From the NCBI GenBank assembly GCA_964619815.1, contig CAZUGK010000010.1:1-52188 (forward strand): 52,188 bases of DNA. The letters are read 5' to 3'. Below, piece by piece: positions 1 through 9,114 of the stretch; the first letter of the stretch is position 1, and every line of letters begins with the position of its first letter. This DNA is from BRH-c25 sp964619815. Its GTDB lineage: Bacteria > Bacillota > Clostridia > Lutisporales > Lutisporaceae. The position numbers and the translations under genes were made by a program. The notes beneath the pieces were generated by a model. It was not told the origin of the DNA. It saw only the letters and a program-made list of their open reading frames with translations, and made no database searches.

Positions 1-20
1 AATCACTTCCATAAATAGCT

Positions 21-52
21 TAATATCCTGAGTAATGCTGCTCAGGATATTA
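21..52 (-). terminator. hairpin overlapping the stop codon of the first sugar transferase gene
   Basis: A perfect 12-bp inverted repeat (21-32 against 41-52) encloses an 8-base loop. The TAA stop of the gene at 50-1456 lies at the base of the stem. No clear run of T follows on the minus strand, so this is either a weak or Rho-assisted 3' end, or an RNA-stabilising hairpin. The structure is seen directly; its role is inferred. Confidence 0.45.
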
Positions 53-1456
53 CCTTGCTCCCGTTTTGGCAAATACAACCCATACGGTTTTTAACAATAT
101 CTTTATATCCAACCATATTGACCAATTATCAATATAACTCGTATCCAGCCTTACAATCTCTTCGAAATCCTCCAGCGCATTTCTGCCATTTACCTGCCAC
201 ATTCCCGTGATTCCCGGCTTTATACTTATTCTACGCCTATGGTAGTTTTCATAGCCTCTCACTTCATCTACAGTAGGAGGCCTTGTCCCAACCAAACTCA
301 TATCTCCTTTAAGCACATTCCAGAACTGCGGGAGTTCATCTATACTGGTAGATCTTATAAACTTACCTATTTTTGTTATTCTCGGGTCATCCTTCATCTT
401 AAATAAATGACCCTTCATCTCATTGTATCTCATAAGCTCTTTTTTCCGCTCTTCCGCATCAGTGTACATGGATCTGAATTTGTAGCATTTAAATATTCTT
501 CCGTTCCTGCCTACCCTGTCCTGTCCAAAAAAGATAGGCCCTTTATCTTCTAACCATATAGCAGGACCGATAAATATTAATGCAATACCAGTAATAAGCA
601 GACCTACAAGTGCACCAAGAATATCCATTATTCGCTTTATAAATATTTGAACATCGCTTAAAGCTACGGTATAAAAGCTCAGCACCGGCAAAGTCCCTAT
701 CTGACTTACCGTAGTTTTTGCCAGCTTCAAGTCGTATAAATCCAGAAGCATACTTGCAGTTATACCCATTTCTTCACATTCCAGCACATACCTTTCTACT
801 TCACCAATATAGTCTTTCGGCAGTGCAAAAACTACTTCATCTATGTAATTTTCTTTGATTATATCAACTAGGCTGTCTATTCTACCAAGTACCTTTCCAT
901 ACTTAAGCTTATGGTCATTGTCAACCTGGATATACCCTATAATCTCAATAGGCAGTTCAGGATGCGTCTTTATATACTGGGTGAACTTGTCGGCCAGATG
1001 CTCGTTGCCTGCAACAACAACCCTTCTATATGCTTTCTTCGTCTTTGACCTGATTTTATACCTCAGCTTCAGTGCTAGCCTGGAGCCAAATACAAGTAAA
1101 AATTCAATAATTGCGAAAACGCCGTAAAATAATCTACTGAAAGAGTTATCGCCCATAAAATAAAAGGTACCCACAATAAACATAATTCCCATAAAAACAG
1201 ACAAGGAGGTTCGCAATACAAGGCCAAGTATGGTCCTGCGCAGATCATATACTCCAAGAACCTTAAAAAGCATCGGGAACAGCGGAATTATAAGCCATAA
1301 CAGCCATATATACTTGTTTATAGGCTGCAGATTTCCAAACTTTCCAATAAAATAATTATCTCTTATGTGATAGGCACTTAAATATGCAACGACTGTAAGA
1401 AACACATCAAAAAAACCTATAATACTCTGTCTTACCTCATTTATCCGACTGTGCAT
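50..1456 (-). CDS. polyprenyl-phosphate sugar phosphotransferase (WbaP/WcaJ-type, five-helix form)
   Basis: This enzyme transfers a sugar-1-phosphate from a nucleotide sugar to undecaprenyl phosphate, the first step of lipid-linked glycan assembly at the inner face of the membrane. The 468-residue protein has about four N-terminal membrane helices (residues 10-130), a Rossmann-like domain (about 145-245) and the C-terminal bacterial sugar transferase domain (about 275-468). Family motifs are visible: KRIMD before the re-entrant helix, YKFRSM, SIDELPQFWNVLKGDM with the catalytic Asp-Glu pair, and KPGITGMWQVNGR. The ATG at 1456 is preferred over a TTG five codons upstream because GGGGGG lies just before it. 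It is the last gene of the glycan locus. A second, smaller enzyme of the same class lies at 23447-24058, so the locus has two possible initiators. The sugar cannot be predicted from sequence. Confidence 0.93.
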   Translation of the reverse strand: MHSRINEVRQSIIGFFDVFLTVVAYLSAYHIRDNYFIGKFGNLQPINKYIWLLWLIIPLFPMLFKVLGVYDLRRTILGLVLRTSLSVFMGIMFIVGTFYFMGDNSFSRLFYGVFAIIEFLLVFGSRLALKLRYKIRSKTKKAYRRVVVAGNEHLADKFTQYIKTHPELPIEIIGYIQVDNDHKLKYGKVLGRIDSLVDIIKENYIDEVVFALPKDYIGEVERYVLECEEMGITASMLLDLYDLKLAKTTVSQIGTLPVLSFYTVALSDVQIFIKRIMDILGALVGLLITGIALIFIGPAIWLEDKGPIFFGQDRVGRNGRIFKCYKFRSMYTDAEERKKELMRYNEMKGHLFKMKDDPRITKIGKFIRSTSIDELPQFWNVLKGDMSLVGTRPPTVDEVRGYENYHRRRISIKPGITGMWQVNGRNALEDFEEIVRLDTSYIDNWSIWLDIKILLKTVWVVFAKTGAR

Positions 1457-1552
1457 TTGTCTGCCCCCCAATACTCTATCTAGTCATAACTAATTTTAGC
1501 ATATATTTGATGAAAGTTAAATAATTGGTAGAATCTTATATTGAATCGTCTA

Positions 1553-4162
1553 TTAATCCAATGCCGGTATATATATAGACATGTAAGTATCTACATTTAT
1601 GCTGTCAACCACTTCATTATTATTTAAATCGTATACCACAATATTTAATCCTCTTCTATTCTTTGAATACTCAACACCATCAATTTTGATGCTTGATATA
1701 TTACCCTTCAAATATCCTACACTTGACAGTTCCAAGTTGAAAGGAAGGGCAAAATCTCCCAACATATCACCCCTCTTATATGTCTTATTAATTTTATCCG
1801 GTTGTAGATCCTCAAAAGCGCTTAGGCCTTCTATTCTTCCCCCAATTGCAGCATAGCTGTAGCGAAGCTTCCCTCTTAAATCTCTCTTTAATCCCAGTTT
1901 TCTAATAGCATCCATTGTATCTGCGTCTATAGTTCTGCTTCCTTCATCTTTAATTGAAAGTATAGCAATTTGATTATCCTTTATGCTGCTCAAATATGCA
2001 GCCAGCTTAAAGCCATCAGTTTTGACCTCTCCCAATGCAATCTTAGTCTTTGATATATCCTTATCGTCCGTTGCACTCAAATAGAAGCTCAAGTCATATT
2101 TGGTATCTTCACCTTCGAAGGGAAATACCACCTCATAATCCTTCCCCGGTTCCCAGGTACTTGTCTTAGGTTCAATCATACGTGGAACCGTAAAGCTGTT
2201 ATATCCACCCTCAATATATTGTGCGTTGTTTATATTTGGGTTTCTCGCAATAATATTCAACACATAATCATAGTCTATCTCTTCGAGAGCTTTAAATTTC
2301 AATCTTATATTTACAGTTCCTTTATCTTCTTCAATAGAACTATCTATGTATTCAATCTTATTACCAAGTATAATATTGCTGCCCTTTTTTATATCTGCAT
2401 ATTTATATTTAGGTGCCCTAAAGCCCAATAATCCTCTGCTGCTCATAAATCCAACAACGTTATCAGGCAGGTATTTATAATTATTTAAAGCAACTTCAGT
2501 ACCCTGTTCATTTTCATACCTTATATCAGTTACTTTTGCTTTGGTGTTGGGATTTTCTGTCCCTATGAACTCCACCTTGTACTTGGAAATATCCTTATCA
2601 AGTTTGATTTCTCCCAATCCCAGTGCTCTCCAGTAATCAACAGTCCTTAAATGCTTTTCCTCACTTTCACTGATTTCATAAATGTTTATTGCTGTTGATA
2701 TATTGTCAACTCTGTCTGATGATGCTTCAAGATAATACTTGAGTTTAAGTGCTTCATGCTTTCTATTGTCTATGATAACTGTATAAGGTTTCCTAGTTAA
2801 ACTTACATCATACTGAACCTTCCTGCCAAGATCTACATAAAGCAATCCTACAAGCAATACCCCAATTATGAAATAGACCGCCACAGCCTTCCTATTAATA
2901 GCCTTGTAACTCTCCTCATATATCGGCATATCAGCACTAGCATAGGTAAGGAGTATCCCCGTCAATACCCATAATCCCCTAAAGTTCTCTAATGACAACA
3001 CCAGGGACTGAACAAAGAAAGCGATATACATAATAATTACTGTACTTTTGATTGAATTTAAGCTTCTTACCCATCTCCTAAGCAATACAAAGAAAATCGA
3101 TGCAAAACTTAAGAAACCAATTATTCCAAGTTCGGCAAAAATCCCTGCAAACATATTGTGAGGTATATGCCTTATACTTTCTCTATATACTACATCATCT
3201 CTTACACTATACAACTTATCTATATAAGGTCTGGAATTATTGACGAAATTTCCCCGCCCCACCCCTATGATAGGATGATCCAAACCCATCTGAATAGATG
3301 CAAGCGAAAGGTTTTTCCGGATTATGAACTGCTCCTGCCCTTGAGCTGCTGATTCTATCCTATTTGCAATGCTGCTTGTCAATGCATTATCGAAATATGT
3401 ATGGTCAATATCCAAAATTCCAAGATATATTACAATAAAAATTGGAATTGCATATAATACCTTAATATCAATTTTCCGGTAGTTTATAATTATATAGAGT
3501 AACAATCCAACAGCCAGACCAACCAACCCTCCACGGGACTGTGTAAGCAAAATACAAACTCCGCACATAATTGCAGTAAAGACAGCAAAAATCTTGTTTT
3601 TTCTATCCTCATTAAGCTGACGGTAAATCAGTGCCAGAAAGAGGGAAACTGTCAGATATGCAGCGGCAAGATTTGCGTCGGTAAGCAAGCCCATGAACCT
3701 GGTTCTGGGTGAAAGCACCGTATTTATATTTATTTGTTTTCCGAAGAAGGCACTGAACTGAATAATCAACCCGATTACTATATTAGCCCATGTTCCTATC
3801 AGCCAAACCCTAAGAATATCTCTTAATTTGAAACCATATCGTGGTATAAGATATCCAATAAATAAATATACTGCAAGTATGACAACTTTTATTAATTCAC
3901 TTATGGTAGTACCGGTTTCCACATGATTTATTAAATTGGACAATATAATTGAAAGAATAAACACTAAAAAGTATATGTTTATTTTAAATTCCTCTTTTAA
4001 TCTGATTGTCTTATAATCGGCAATATAGACCAACCCGAACAGCATGGCAAAAATATCGGCAACAGAAAAATTGAATTTCATTGAATCGGATACTGAAATG
4101 ATACTCATTACCGGAATCAAAAAAATAATTATAATTAACAGCCGCTTTTTCAAAGTACTCAT
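1553..4162 (-). CDS. O-antigen polymerase/ligase-family membrane protein with a large C-terminal extracellular domain
   Basis: The N-terminal half of this 869-residue protein (about 5-425) contains roughly a dozen hydrophobic helices. It carries the Wzy_C/WaaL-type signature around HNMFAGIFAELGIIGF, in the loop where the family has a key histidine. Such proteins polymerise lipid-linked repeats or transfer glycan to an acceptor outside the membrane. The remaining ~440 residues are soluble and extracellular. Near the C-terminus I see the two halves of an ILEI/FAM3-like domain: AILSIKDEGSRTID and an AIGGRIEG segment first, then RRGLNIVVYDLNNNEVVDS at the very end. This is the reverse of the usual order. 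ATG 4162 is preferred over GTG 4168 because GGAAGG is then 9 bases upstream. It lies 27 bp downstream of the WcaI/WbuB-like gene. It is one of three Wzy/ligase-type genes in this locus. Confidence 0.85.
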   Translation of the reverse strand: MSTLKKRLLIIIIFLIPVMSIISVSDSMKFNFSVADIFAMLFGLVYIADYKTIRLKEEFKINIYFLVFILSIILSNLINHVETGTTISELIKVVILAVYLFIGYLIPRYGFKLRDILRVWLIGTWANIVIGLIIQFSAFFGKQININTVLSPRTRFMGLLTDANLAAAYLTVSLFLALIYRQLNEDRKNKIFAVFTAIMCGVCILLTQSRGGLVGLAVGLLLYIIINYRKIDIKVLYAIPIFIVIYLGILDIDHTYFDNALTSSIANRIESAAQGQEQFIIRKNLSLASIQMGLDHPIIGVGRGNFVNNSRPYIDKLYSVRDDVVYRESIRHIPHNMFAGIFAELGIIGFLSFASIFFVLLRRWVRSLNSIKSTVIIMYIAFFVQSLVLSLENFRGLWVLTGILLTYASADMPIYEESYKAINRKAVAVYFIIGVLLVGLLYVDLGRKVQYDVSLTRKPYTVIIDNRKHEALKLKYYLEASSDRVDNISTAINIYEISESEEKHLRTVDYWRALGLGEIKLDKDISKYKVEFIGTENPNTKAKVTDIRYENEQGTEVALNNYKYLPDNVVGFMSSRGLLGFRAPKYKYADIKKGSNIILGNKIEYIDSSIEEDKGTVNIRLKFKALEEIDYDYVLNIIARNPNINNAQYIEGGYNSFTVPRMIEPKTSTWEPGKDYEVVFPFEGEDTKYDLSFYLSATDDKDISKTKIALGEVKTDGFKLAAYLSSIKDNQIAILSIKDEGSRTIDADTMDAIRKLGLKRDLRGKLRYSYAAIGGRIEGLSAFEDLQPDKINKTYKRGDMLGDFALPFNLELSSVGYLKGNISSIKIDGVEYSKNRRGLNIVVYDLNNNEVVDSINVDTYMSIYIPALD

Positions 4163-4189
4163 CGGCACATACCTTCCTTAACTCGTGTT

Positions 4190-5437
4190 TTATAATCTTG
4201 ACAGTATGCTTCTATATTTTTCGAGAGAATCACACATTCTCAGATTTGCTTCAAGATAGCTTCTTCCTTTAGCTCCCATACGCTCTGCCTTTTCTCTACT
4301 ATCGTAAAACCATCTTATCAGACTTCTTATTCCATCATAGTCCTTCGGTTCAACACTTAACCCGCATCCACTGTTTTCTATGAGCAGCTGCGCTTCACTT
4401 CCATTTTCCAATACCCCCAGAACAGGTTTGCCCACAGCCATGACGCCGTATATCTTACTTGGCACCGATACTCCCTTTATGCCCTTTTGATTGGTAACAA
4501 AATGCACATTAGCAGAATTCAATGAATATATAATTCTTTCTTTAGGCTGGTATGGCAAGAATATGACATTATTAACAGCATTATCCCTGCAGTAGGTAGC
4601 TATATTCTCCTTCTGTGCCCCCTCACCTATGAAGACAAATCTCATATCATTATATTCTTTAAATTCGCCTATTACTTTTATAATGTTTTCCAGATCATAA
4701 TATAAGCCAATATTTCCTGAATACATTACTACGAATTTATCTTTTAATCCATTATCAGCAATAAACTTATTAACCTCTTCATGCTCCTTTTCCAGAGGAT
4801 GGACTTCTTTTTCATTAATCCAGTTATTTATGACATAGGTATTGTTTTTATCTATACTCTTGCACCTATTGTGAAGCCTGTCCAACATATCCCTTCCCAC
4901 AACTATAACTGCATCTGCTGTCTTGCATGTCCTGTTATCCACCCATCGTGAAATGTTATTCACTGCTTTGCTCTTGTTGTAGCTGATAGCCTCAGCCTGC
5001 TCAGGATTAAAGTCCTGTATATTGTAGACCAGCTTTGAACCTCTGAAGACTTTTCCCAATAATCCAAGAAACCCTCCAAGAATAGGGGGCTGAGATATTG
5101 TATATATAATATCAGGCTTCTCTGCTTTGAATATCGCCCTGAAAGCGTTTAACGCGTATACTAAAATGTATTTTATCCTGCTTGCCTTACTCTTCTTATC
5201 AACCTTTGGCACCGGCACCCTGATTATATTTATACCTTTATAGGTCTCATAGTAAAACTTTTTTTCTTTATATGCTTCACTTCCACTGCCTTCATTGTAG
5301 CTTGGGATATTAGCTATTACCGTTATATCAAAGTCTTTTGCCAAATATTCGCATAGTTCAGTCATCAGCTGTCCTGTAGATGCATATTCAGGGTGAAAAT
5401 AGTTGGCCAGCATCAGCAATTTTTTCTTTTCACTCAT
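4190..5437 (-). CDS. GT4 glycosyltransferase, WcaI/WbuB-like (possible fucosyltransferase)
   Basis: This is a 415-residue GT-B retaining glycosyltransferase. The N-terminal donor-independent lobe starts with the WcaI/WbuB-type signature (LMLANYFHPEYASTGQLMTE). The C-terminal glycosyltransferase family 1 lobe contains VVMYSGNIGLYYDLENII and a nucleotide-binding segment ending in SKIYGVMAVGKPVL and NGSEAQLL. WbuB and WcaI relatives take part in fucose-containing polymers. The GDP-fucose synthase gene ends only 11 bp upstream, so L-fucose transfer is a reasonable inference. The start is supported by GAGGGG six bases before ATG. The acceptor and linkage are unknown. Confidence 0.85.
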   Translation of the reverse strand: MSEKKKLLMLANYFHPEYASTGQLMTELCEYLAKDFDITVIANIPSYNEGSGSEAYKEKKFYYETYKGINIIRVPVPKVDKKSKASRIKYILVYALNAFRAIFKAEKPDIIYTISQPPILGGFLGLLGKVFRGSKLVYNIQDFNPEQAEAISYNKSKAVNNISRWVDNRTCKTADAVIVVGRDMLDRLHNRCKSIDKNNTYVINNWINEKEVHPLEKEHEEVNKFIADNGLKDKFVVMYSGNIGLYYDLENIIKVIGEFKEYNDMRFVFIGEGAQKENIATYCRDNAVNNVIFLPYQPKERIIYSLNSANVHFVTNQKGIKGVSVPSKIYGVMAVGKPVLGVLENGSEAQLLIENSGCGLSVEPKDYDGIRSLIRWFYDSREKAERMGAKGRSYLEANLRMCDSLEKYRSILSRL

Positions 5438-5448
5438 ATTTAACCCCT

Positions 5449-6393
5449 CTATTTCTCTCTTACCTTATCATAGTTTTTTATAAACCAATCATATGTTTCC
5501 TTTATTCCGTCTTCCAGTCTGATTCTGTATTTCCAACCCAGGCTTTCCAGCTTTGATACATCAAGAAGCTTTCTTGGAGTACCATCCGGCTTGGACTCAT
5601 CGAATACCAGCTCACCCTCAAACCCTACTATTTTTTTGATTGTTTCAGCAAGCTCCTTGATACTGACTTCTTCGCCTGTACCAATATTTACAAATTCATC
5701 TCCGTCATAATTTTGCATAAGGTAAACACATGCATCTGCCATATCATCCACATGAAGAAATTCTCTTAAAGGTTTGCCGGTACCCCATATCTCGACTTGC
5801 TGTTTGCTTTCTATCTTGCCTTCATGAAGCTTTCTTATAAGCGCAGGCAGCACGTGTGAATTCTGAAGATCAAAGTTATCCTGTGAGCCATACAGGTTTG
5901 TAGGCATAACGCTGATAAAATTCGTCCCATATTGACTGTTATAATAGTTACACATCTTTAATCCCGCTATCTTTGCAATAGCATAAGCCTCGTTAGTAGG
6001 CTCCAAATATCCGGAAAGCAGATACTCTTCTTTTATCGGCTGCGGTGCCAGCTTCGGATATATGCATGAACTCCCAAGAAACAAAAGCTTTTTGACACCT
6101 GCCTTATGAGCCGAATGAATTACATTGTTCTGCATCATAAGATTCTCATATATGAATTGTGCAGGATATGTATTATTGGCATTTATACCCCCAACCTTTG
6201 CAGCTGCAAGAAAAACATATTCAGGCTTCTCAGCATCAAAAAAAGCTTCCACAGCCTCCTGGCGCATCAAATCCAGCTCCTTGTGGGATTTCAGAATAAA
6301 GTTGCCGTACCCTTTTGATTTGAGATTTCTCAATATTGCTGAACCGACAAGCCCATTATGCCCAGCTACATATATCTTTGAACCAATATCCAT
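5449..6393 (-). CDS. fcl: GDP-L-fucose synthase
   Basis: This NADPH-dependent epimerase/reductase converts GDP-4-keto-6-deoxy-D-mannose to GDP-L-fucose. The 314 residues match the usual family length. The Rossmann motif GHNGLVGSAI is at residues 11-20. The catalytic serine and tyrosine lie in LGSSCIYP and YAIAK, and PTNLYG and REFLHVDDMADA follow as expected for the family. AGGAGG six bases before the ATG supports the start. Its partner gene gmd lies upstream in the transcript (8089-9114), with a MurJ-type flippase gene between them. Together the two enzymes give a complete GDP-mannose to GDP-fucose route. Confidence 0.96.
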   Translation of the reverse strand: MDIGSKIYVAGHNGLVGSAILRNLKSKGYGNFILKSHKELDLMRQEAVEAFFDAEKPEYVFLAAAKVGGINANNTYPAQFIYENLMMQNNVIHSAHKAGVKKLLFLGSSCIYPKLAPQPIKEEYLLSGYLEPTNEAYAIAKIAGLKMCNYYNSQYGTNFISVMPTNLYGSQDNFDLQNSHVLPALIRKLHEGKIESKQQVEIWGTGKPLREFLHVDDMADACVYLMQNYDGDEFVNIGTGEEVSIKELAETIKKIVGFEGELVFDESKPDGTPRKLLDVSKLESLGWKYRIRLEDGIKETYDWFIKNYDKVREK

Positions 6394-6422
6394 AAGAATC
6401 CTCCTATCATATTTATAATCTA

Positions 6423-7964
6423 TTAATTTTTCCTTTTAGATTTTATTAGTCTAAACATCCAGTTAATTTCTTCAACCTTCAACAGGTAAATAATTATAAA
6501 ATAAATCAGTGCGCCTGCCAGTATCATGAGTAACAGTGAAGCAAACCCAACCAAACCCGACTTCATTATATCAAAAATATGCTGATTCATATAATATAAT
6601 GCTATTCCCATCAATAAAGCTGCTGTACTTGATTTTGCAGCAACCACTGATATTCTCCGAAGCCCAATGCTTCCAAGCTTTTTCCTCAAGCTAATAAATA
6701 ACAAAACAGTCGTGATTGCTGCAGCTATACTTGTGGCTAAAGCCAGACCTCCAAGCTGCATATATCTGACTAATATCAAGTTGAGTACAATATTGCATAT
6801 CAGCGCAATAACGCCATTAATCATAGGAGTCTTGGTATCATGCAGTGAATAAAACACTCTGTTCAGTATATCCCTATAGCCATAAAAGATCATACCGAGA
6901 GAATAGTATAGAAGCGCAGTTGCAGTGAGCATAGTGGCTCTTTGATCAAATTCTCCCCTCTGAAACAGAACGGATACAATAGGAGTCCTTAGAACTACCG
7001 CCCCAACGGTAATAGGAAGTGTAACAAGTGTAATAACATTTATTGCCGAGATAAAAGTATTCTTAAATTCTTTTATGTCATTTTTCGCATTGAGATGGGA
7101 AAGCAGCGGATATATTACGGTAGATATCGATAAGGAAAACAATCCGAATACAAACCCATTCAGTTTATTTGCAAAGTTCAGAGCAGATATGCTCCCTTCC
7201 GCAAGCCCGGAAGCCAGCATCCTGTCTACAAGTGCATTTACCTGCTGCACAGAAGTTCCCGCCAGTACCGGTAAAGCCAGTATACCTACCTGCCGCATGT
7301 CACTGTCATTCAAATCTACTACGAATTTATATCTAAATCCCTTCTTAAATGCAAATGGCAGCTGCAGAATAACCTGGAACAATGCTCCTATAAGCGTAGC
7401 ATAGAGTAACCCCAATATACCAAAAAAGCTGCTGAACGCTAACACAATTACAATTAAAAGATTATTGGGTACGTTTATAAGCGCAGGTATTGTAAATTCA
7501 TTGTTAGACTGCAGGAACCCGGTAAAAATATATGCTGCTCCAATAAACAATATCATAGGAAATATAATGCGTGTAAATCTAACAGACAAATCCAAAGTAT
7601 CTGAATCGAAGCCCATTGCTATAAAGCTTACAACAGGACGTGTAAATATCATTCCAAATGCAAGTAAAATAACGGACCCAAGAACAAATGTATTGAGCAC
7701 ATTGTTAGTAAACCTGATACTTCCTTCTTCACCCTTATCCAGCTTCACTTTTGAATATACCGGTATGTAAGTAGTGGCTAACGCTCCTACCAAGCTTGCA
7801 AAAATAATATTAGGTATTGTAATGGCAATAAGGTAAGCATCTGTTATGCTGGTTGCTCCGAATTGGCTTCCCAGCAATATCTCCCTTAAAAAGCCAAGTA
7901 CCTTACTGAAGAACGTAGCCATTATCACAAAAAAAGCAGCTTTTGTAGTATCTTTCCTATCCAT
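6423..7964 (-). CDS. murJ: MurJ/MviN-family lipid-linked glycan flippase
   Basis: This is a 513-residue MOP-superfamily exporter with about 14 hydrophobic segments. The N-terminus has the family pattern FFSKVLGFLREILLGSQFG followed by TDAYLIAITIPN and GALATTYIPVYSK. Canonical MurJ flips lipid II. Here the gene sits between gmd and fcl, and no Wzx-type flippase gene is seen in the window, so it may flip the surface-glycan repeat unit instead; that is inference. The ATG at 7964 is chosen over a TTG four codons upstream because GAGGTG precedes it at a normal distance. It ends 29 bp before the fcl start. Confidence 0.9.
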   Translation of the reverse strand: MDRKDTTKAAFFVIMATFFSKVLGFLREILLGSQFGATSITDAYLIAITIPNIIFASLVGALATTYIPVYSKVKLDKGEEGSIRFTNNVLNTFVLGSVILLAFGMIFTRPVVSFIAMGFDSDTLDLSVRFTRIIFPMILFIGAAYIFTGFLQSNNEFTIPALINVPNNLLIVIVLAFSSFFGILGLLYATLIGALFQVILQLPFAFKKGFRYKFVVDLNDSDMRQVGILALPVLAGTSVQQVNALVDRMLASGLAEGSISALNFANKLNGFVFGLFSLSISTVIYPLLSHLNAKNDIKEFKNTFISAINVITLVTLPITVGAVVLRTPIVSVLFQRGEFDQRATMLTATALLYYSLGMIFYGYRDILNRVFYSLHDTKTPMINGVIALICNIVLNLILVRYMQLGGLALATSIAAAITTVLLFISLRKKLGSIGLRRISVVAAKSSTAALLMGIALYYMNQHIFDIMKSGLVGFASLLLMILAGALIYFIIIYLLKVEEINWMFRLIKSKRKN

Positions 7965-8005
7965 ACTGCACCTCAAAACTGTTATTTATTTGTCCTGATA
8001 CAAAA

Positions 8006-8050
8006 TATAAAGGCTTTGATATACTTATTATATATCATAAAGCCTTTATA
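8006..8050 (-). terminator. long AT-rich hairpin between gmd and murJ
   Basis: The arms TATAAAGGCTTT-GATATA (8006-8023) and its complement (8031-8050) form an 18-bp stem with a two-base bulge and a short loop. On the minus strand the stem is followed by a T-rich stretch (ATATTTTGT). It may terminate or attenuate transcription after gmd, splitting the locus into two units. No separate promoter for murJ stands out in the same gap. Confidence 0.6.
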
Positions 8051-8088
8051 TGCATCATATCATGTATATCCAAGAAGTATCCTCTTAA

Positions 8089-9114
8089 CTATGATTCCTT
8101 CATATCACTTTCAACCATAATCTTAACCAACTCTTCAAAAGTGACTCTTGGCCTCCAGCCTAGTTCCGTCCTTGCTTTTGTCGGATCACCCAGAAGAAAA
8201 TCCACCTCGGTAGGCCTGAAATATCGAGGGTCAATCTCTATAAGCACCTTTCCTTTTTTACTGTCTATGCCCTTCTCTTCCACCCCTGAACCCTTCCATT
8301 CAATATCAATACCCGCATGTTTAAACGCCAAAGTAGCAAACTCTCTAACTGTGTGGCTTTCTCCCGTTGCAAGCACATAATCATCCGGCTTGTCAGCCTG
8401 AAGTACCAGCCACATGCCTTCAACGTAGTCTTTTGCATATCCCCAGTCCCTTTTTGAGTCCATATTGCCAAGATACAGCTTGTCCTGTTTACCTTTAACA
8501 ATATTTGCAACAGCCATTGTAATTTTTCTGGTAACAAAAGTTTCTCCTCTTCTTGGGGATTCATGGTTAAACAGTATCCCATTTGAGGCGAAAATATTAT
8601 ATGCTTCCCTGTAATTCACCGCGATCCAATATGAATACAGCTTGGCAGCAGCATACGGACTTCTAGGATGAAAAGGAGTCTTCTCACTCTGAGGAACAGT
8701 CTCAGGAATACCGCCGAAAAGCTCACTGGTAGATGCCTGGTAAAACTTTGTCTTAATACCTGTATCCTTTATCGCATCAATTATCCTTAGAGTACCAAGC
8801 CCGTCCACATTTGCAACATATTCTGGCACCTCAAAGGATACCTTGACATGACTCATTGCACCAAGATTGTATATTTCATCTGGTTCTATCTTTTCAATCA
8901 GCCTGTTCAGGTTGCTTGAATCAGTCAAATCCCCATAATGCAAATGCAATTTGGTTTCTAAATGAGGATCTTTATATAAATGATCTATCCTTTTGGTGTT
9001 AAAACTACTAGATTTTCTTATTATTCCGTGAACCTCATACCCTTTTTCCAGTAACAGCTCAGTAAGATATGAGCCGTCTTGTCCAGTTATTCCTGTTATT
9101 AATGCTTTTTTCAT
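8089..9114 (-). CDS. gmd: GDP-mannose 4,6-dehydratase
   Basis: This extended SDR converts GDP-D-mannose to GDP-4-keto-6-deoxy-D-mannose. Its 341 residues are typical for the family. Visible motifs are the NADP-binding ITGITGQDGSYL at the N-terminus, GDLTDSSNL, the active-site STSELFG and YAAAK, and the strongly conserved NHESPRRGETFVTRKI. The start codon overlaps the stop of the upstream glycosyltransferase gene (ATGA), so the two are co-transcribed and probably translationally coupled. Base composition here is clearly richer in G+C than in the genes just upstream (9.1-12.4 kb), a sign of mosaic assembly of the locus. Confidence 0.97.
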   Translation of the reverse strand: MKKALITGITGQDGSYLTELLLEKGYEVHGIIRKSSSFNTKRIDHLYKDPHLETKLHLHYGDLTDSSNLNRLIEKIEPDEIYNLGAMSHVKVSFEVPEYVANVDGLGTLRIIDAIKDTGIKTKFYQASTSELFGGIPETVPQSEKTPFHPRSPYAAAKLYSYWIAVNYREAYNIFASNGILFNHESPRRGETFVTRKITMAVANIVKGKQDKLYLGNMDSKRDWGYAKDYVEGMWLVLQADKPDDYVLATGESHTVREFATLAFKHAGIDIEWKGSGVEEKGIDSKKGKVLIEIDPRYFRPTEVDFLLGDPTKARTELGWRPRVTFEELVKIMVESDMKES

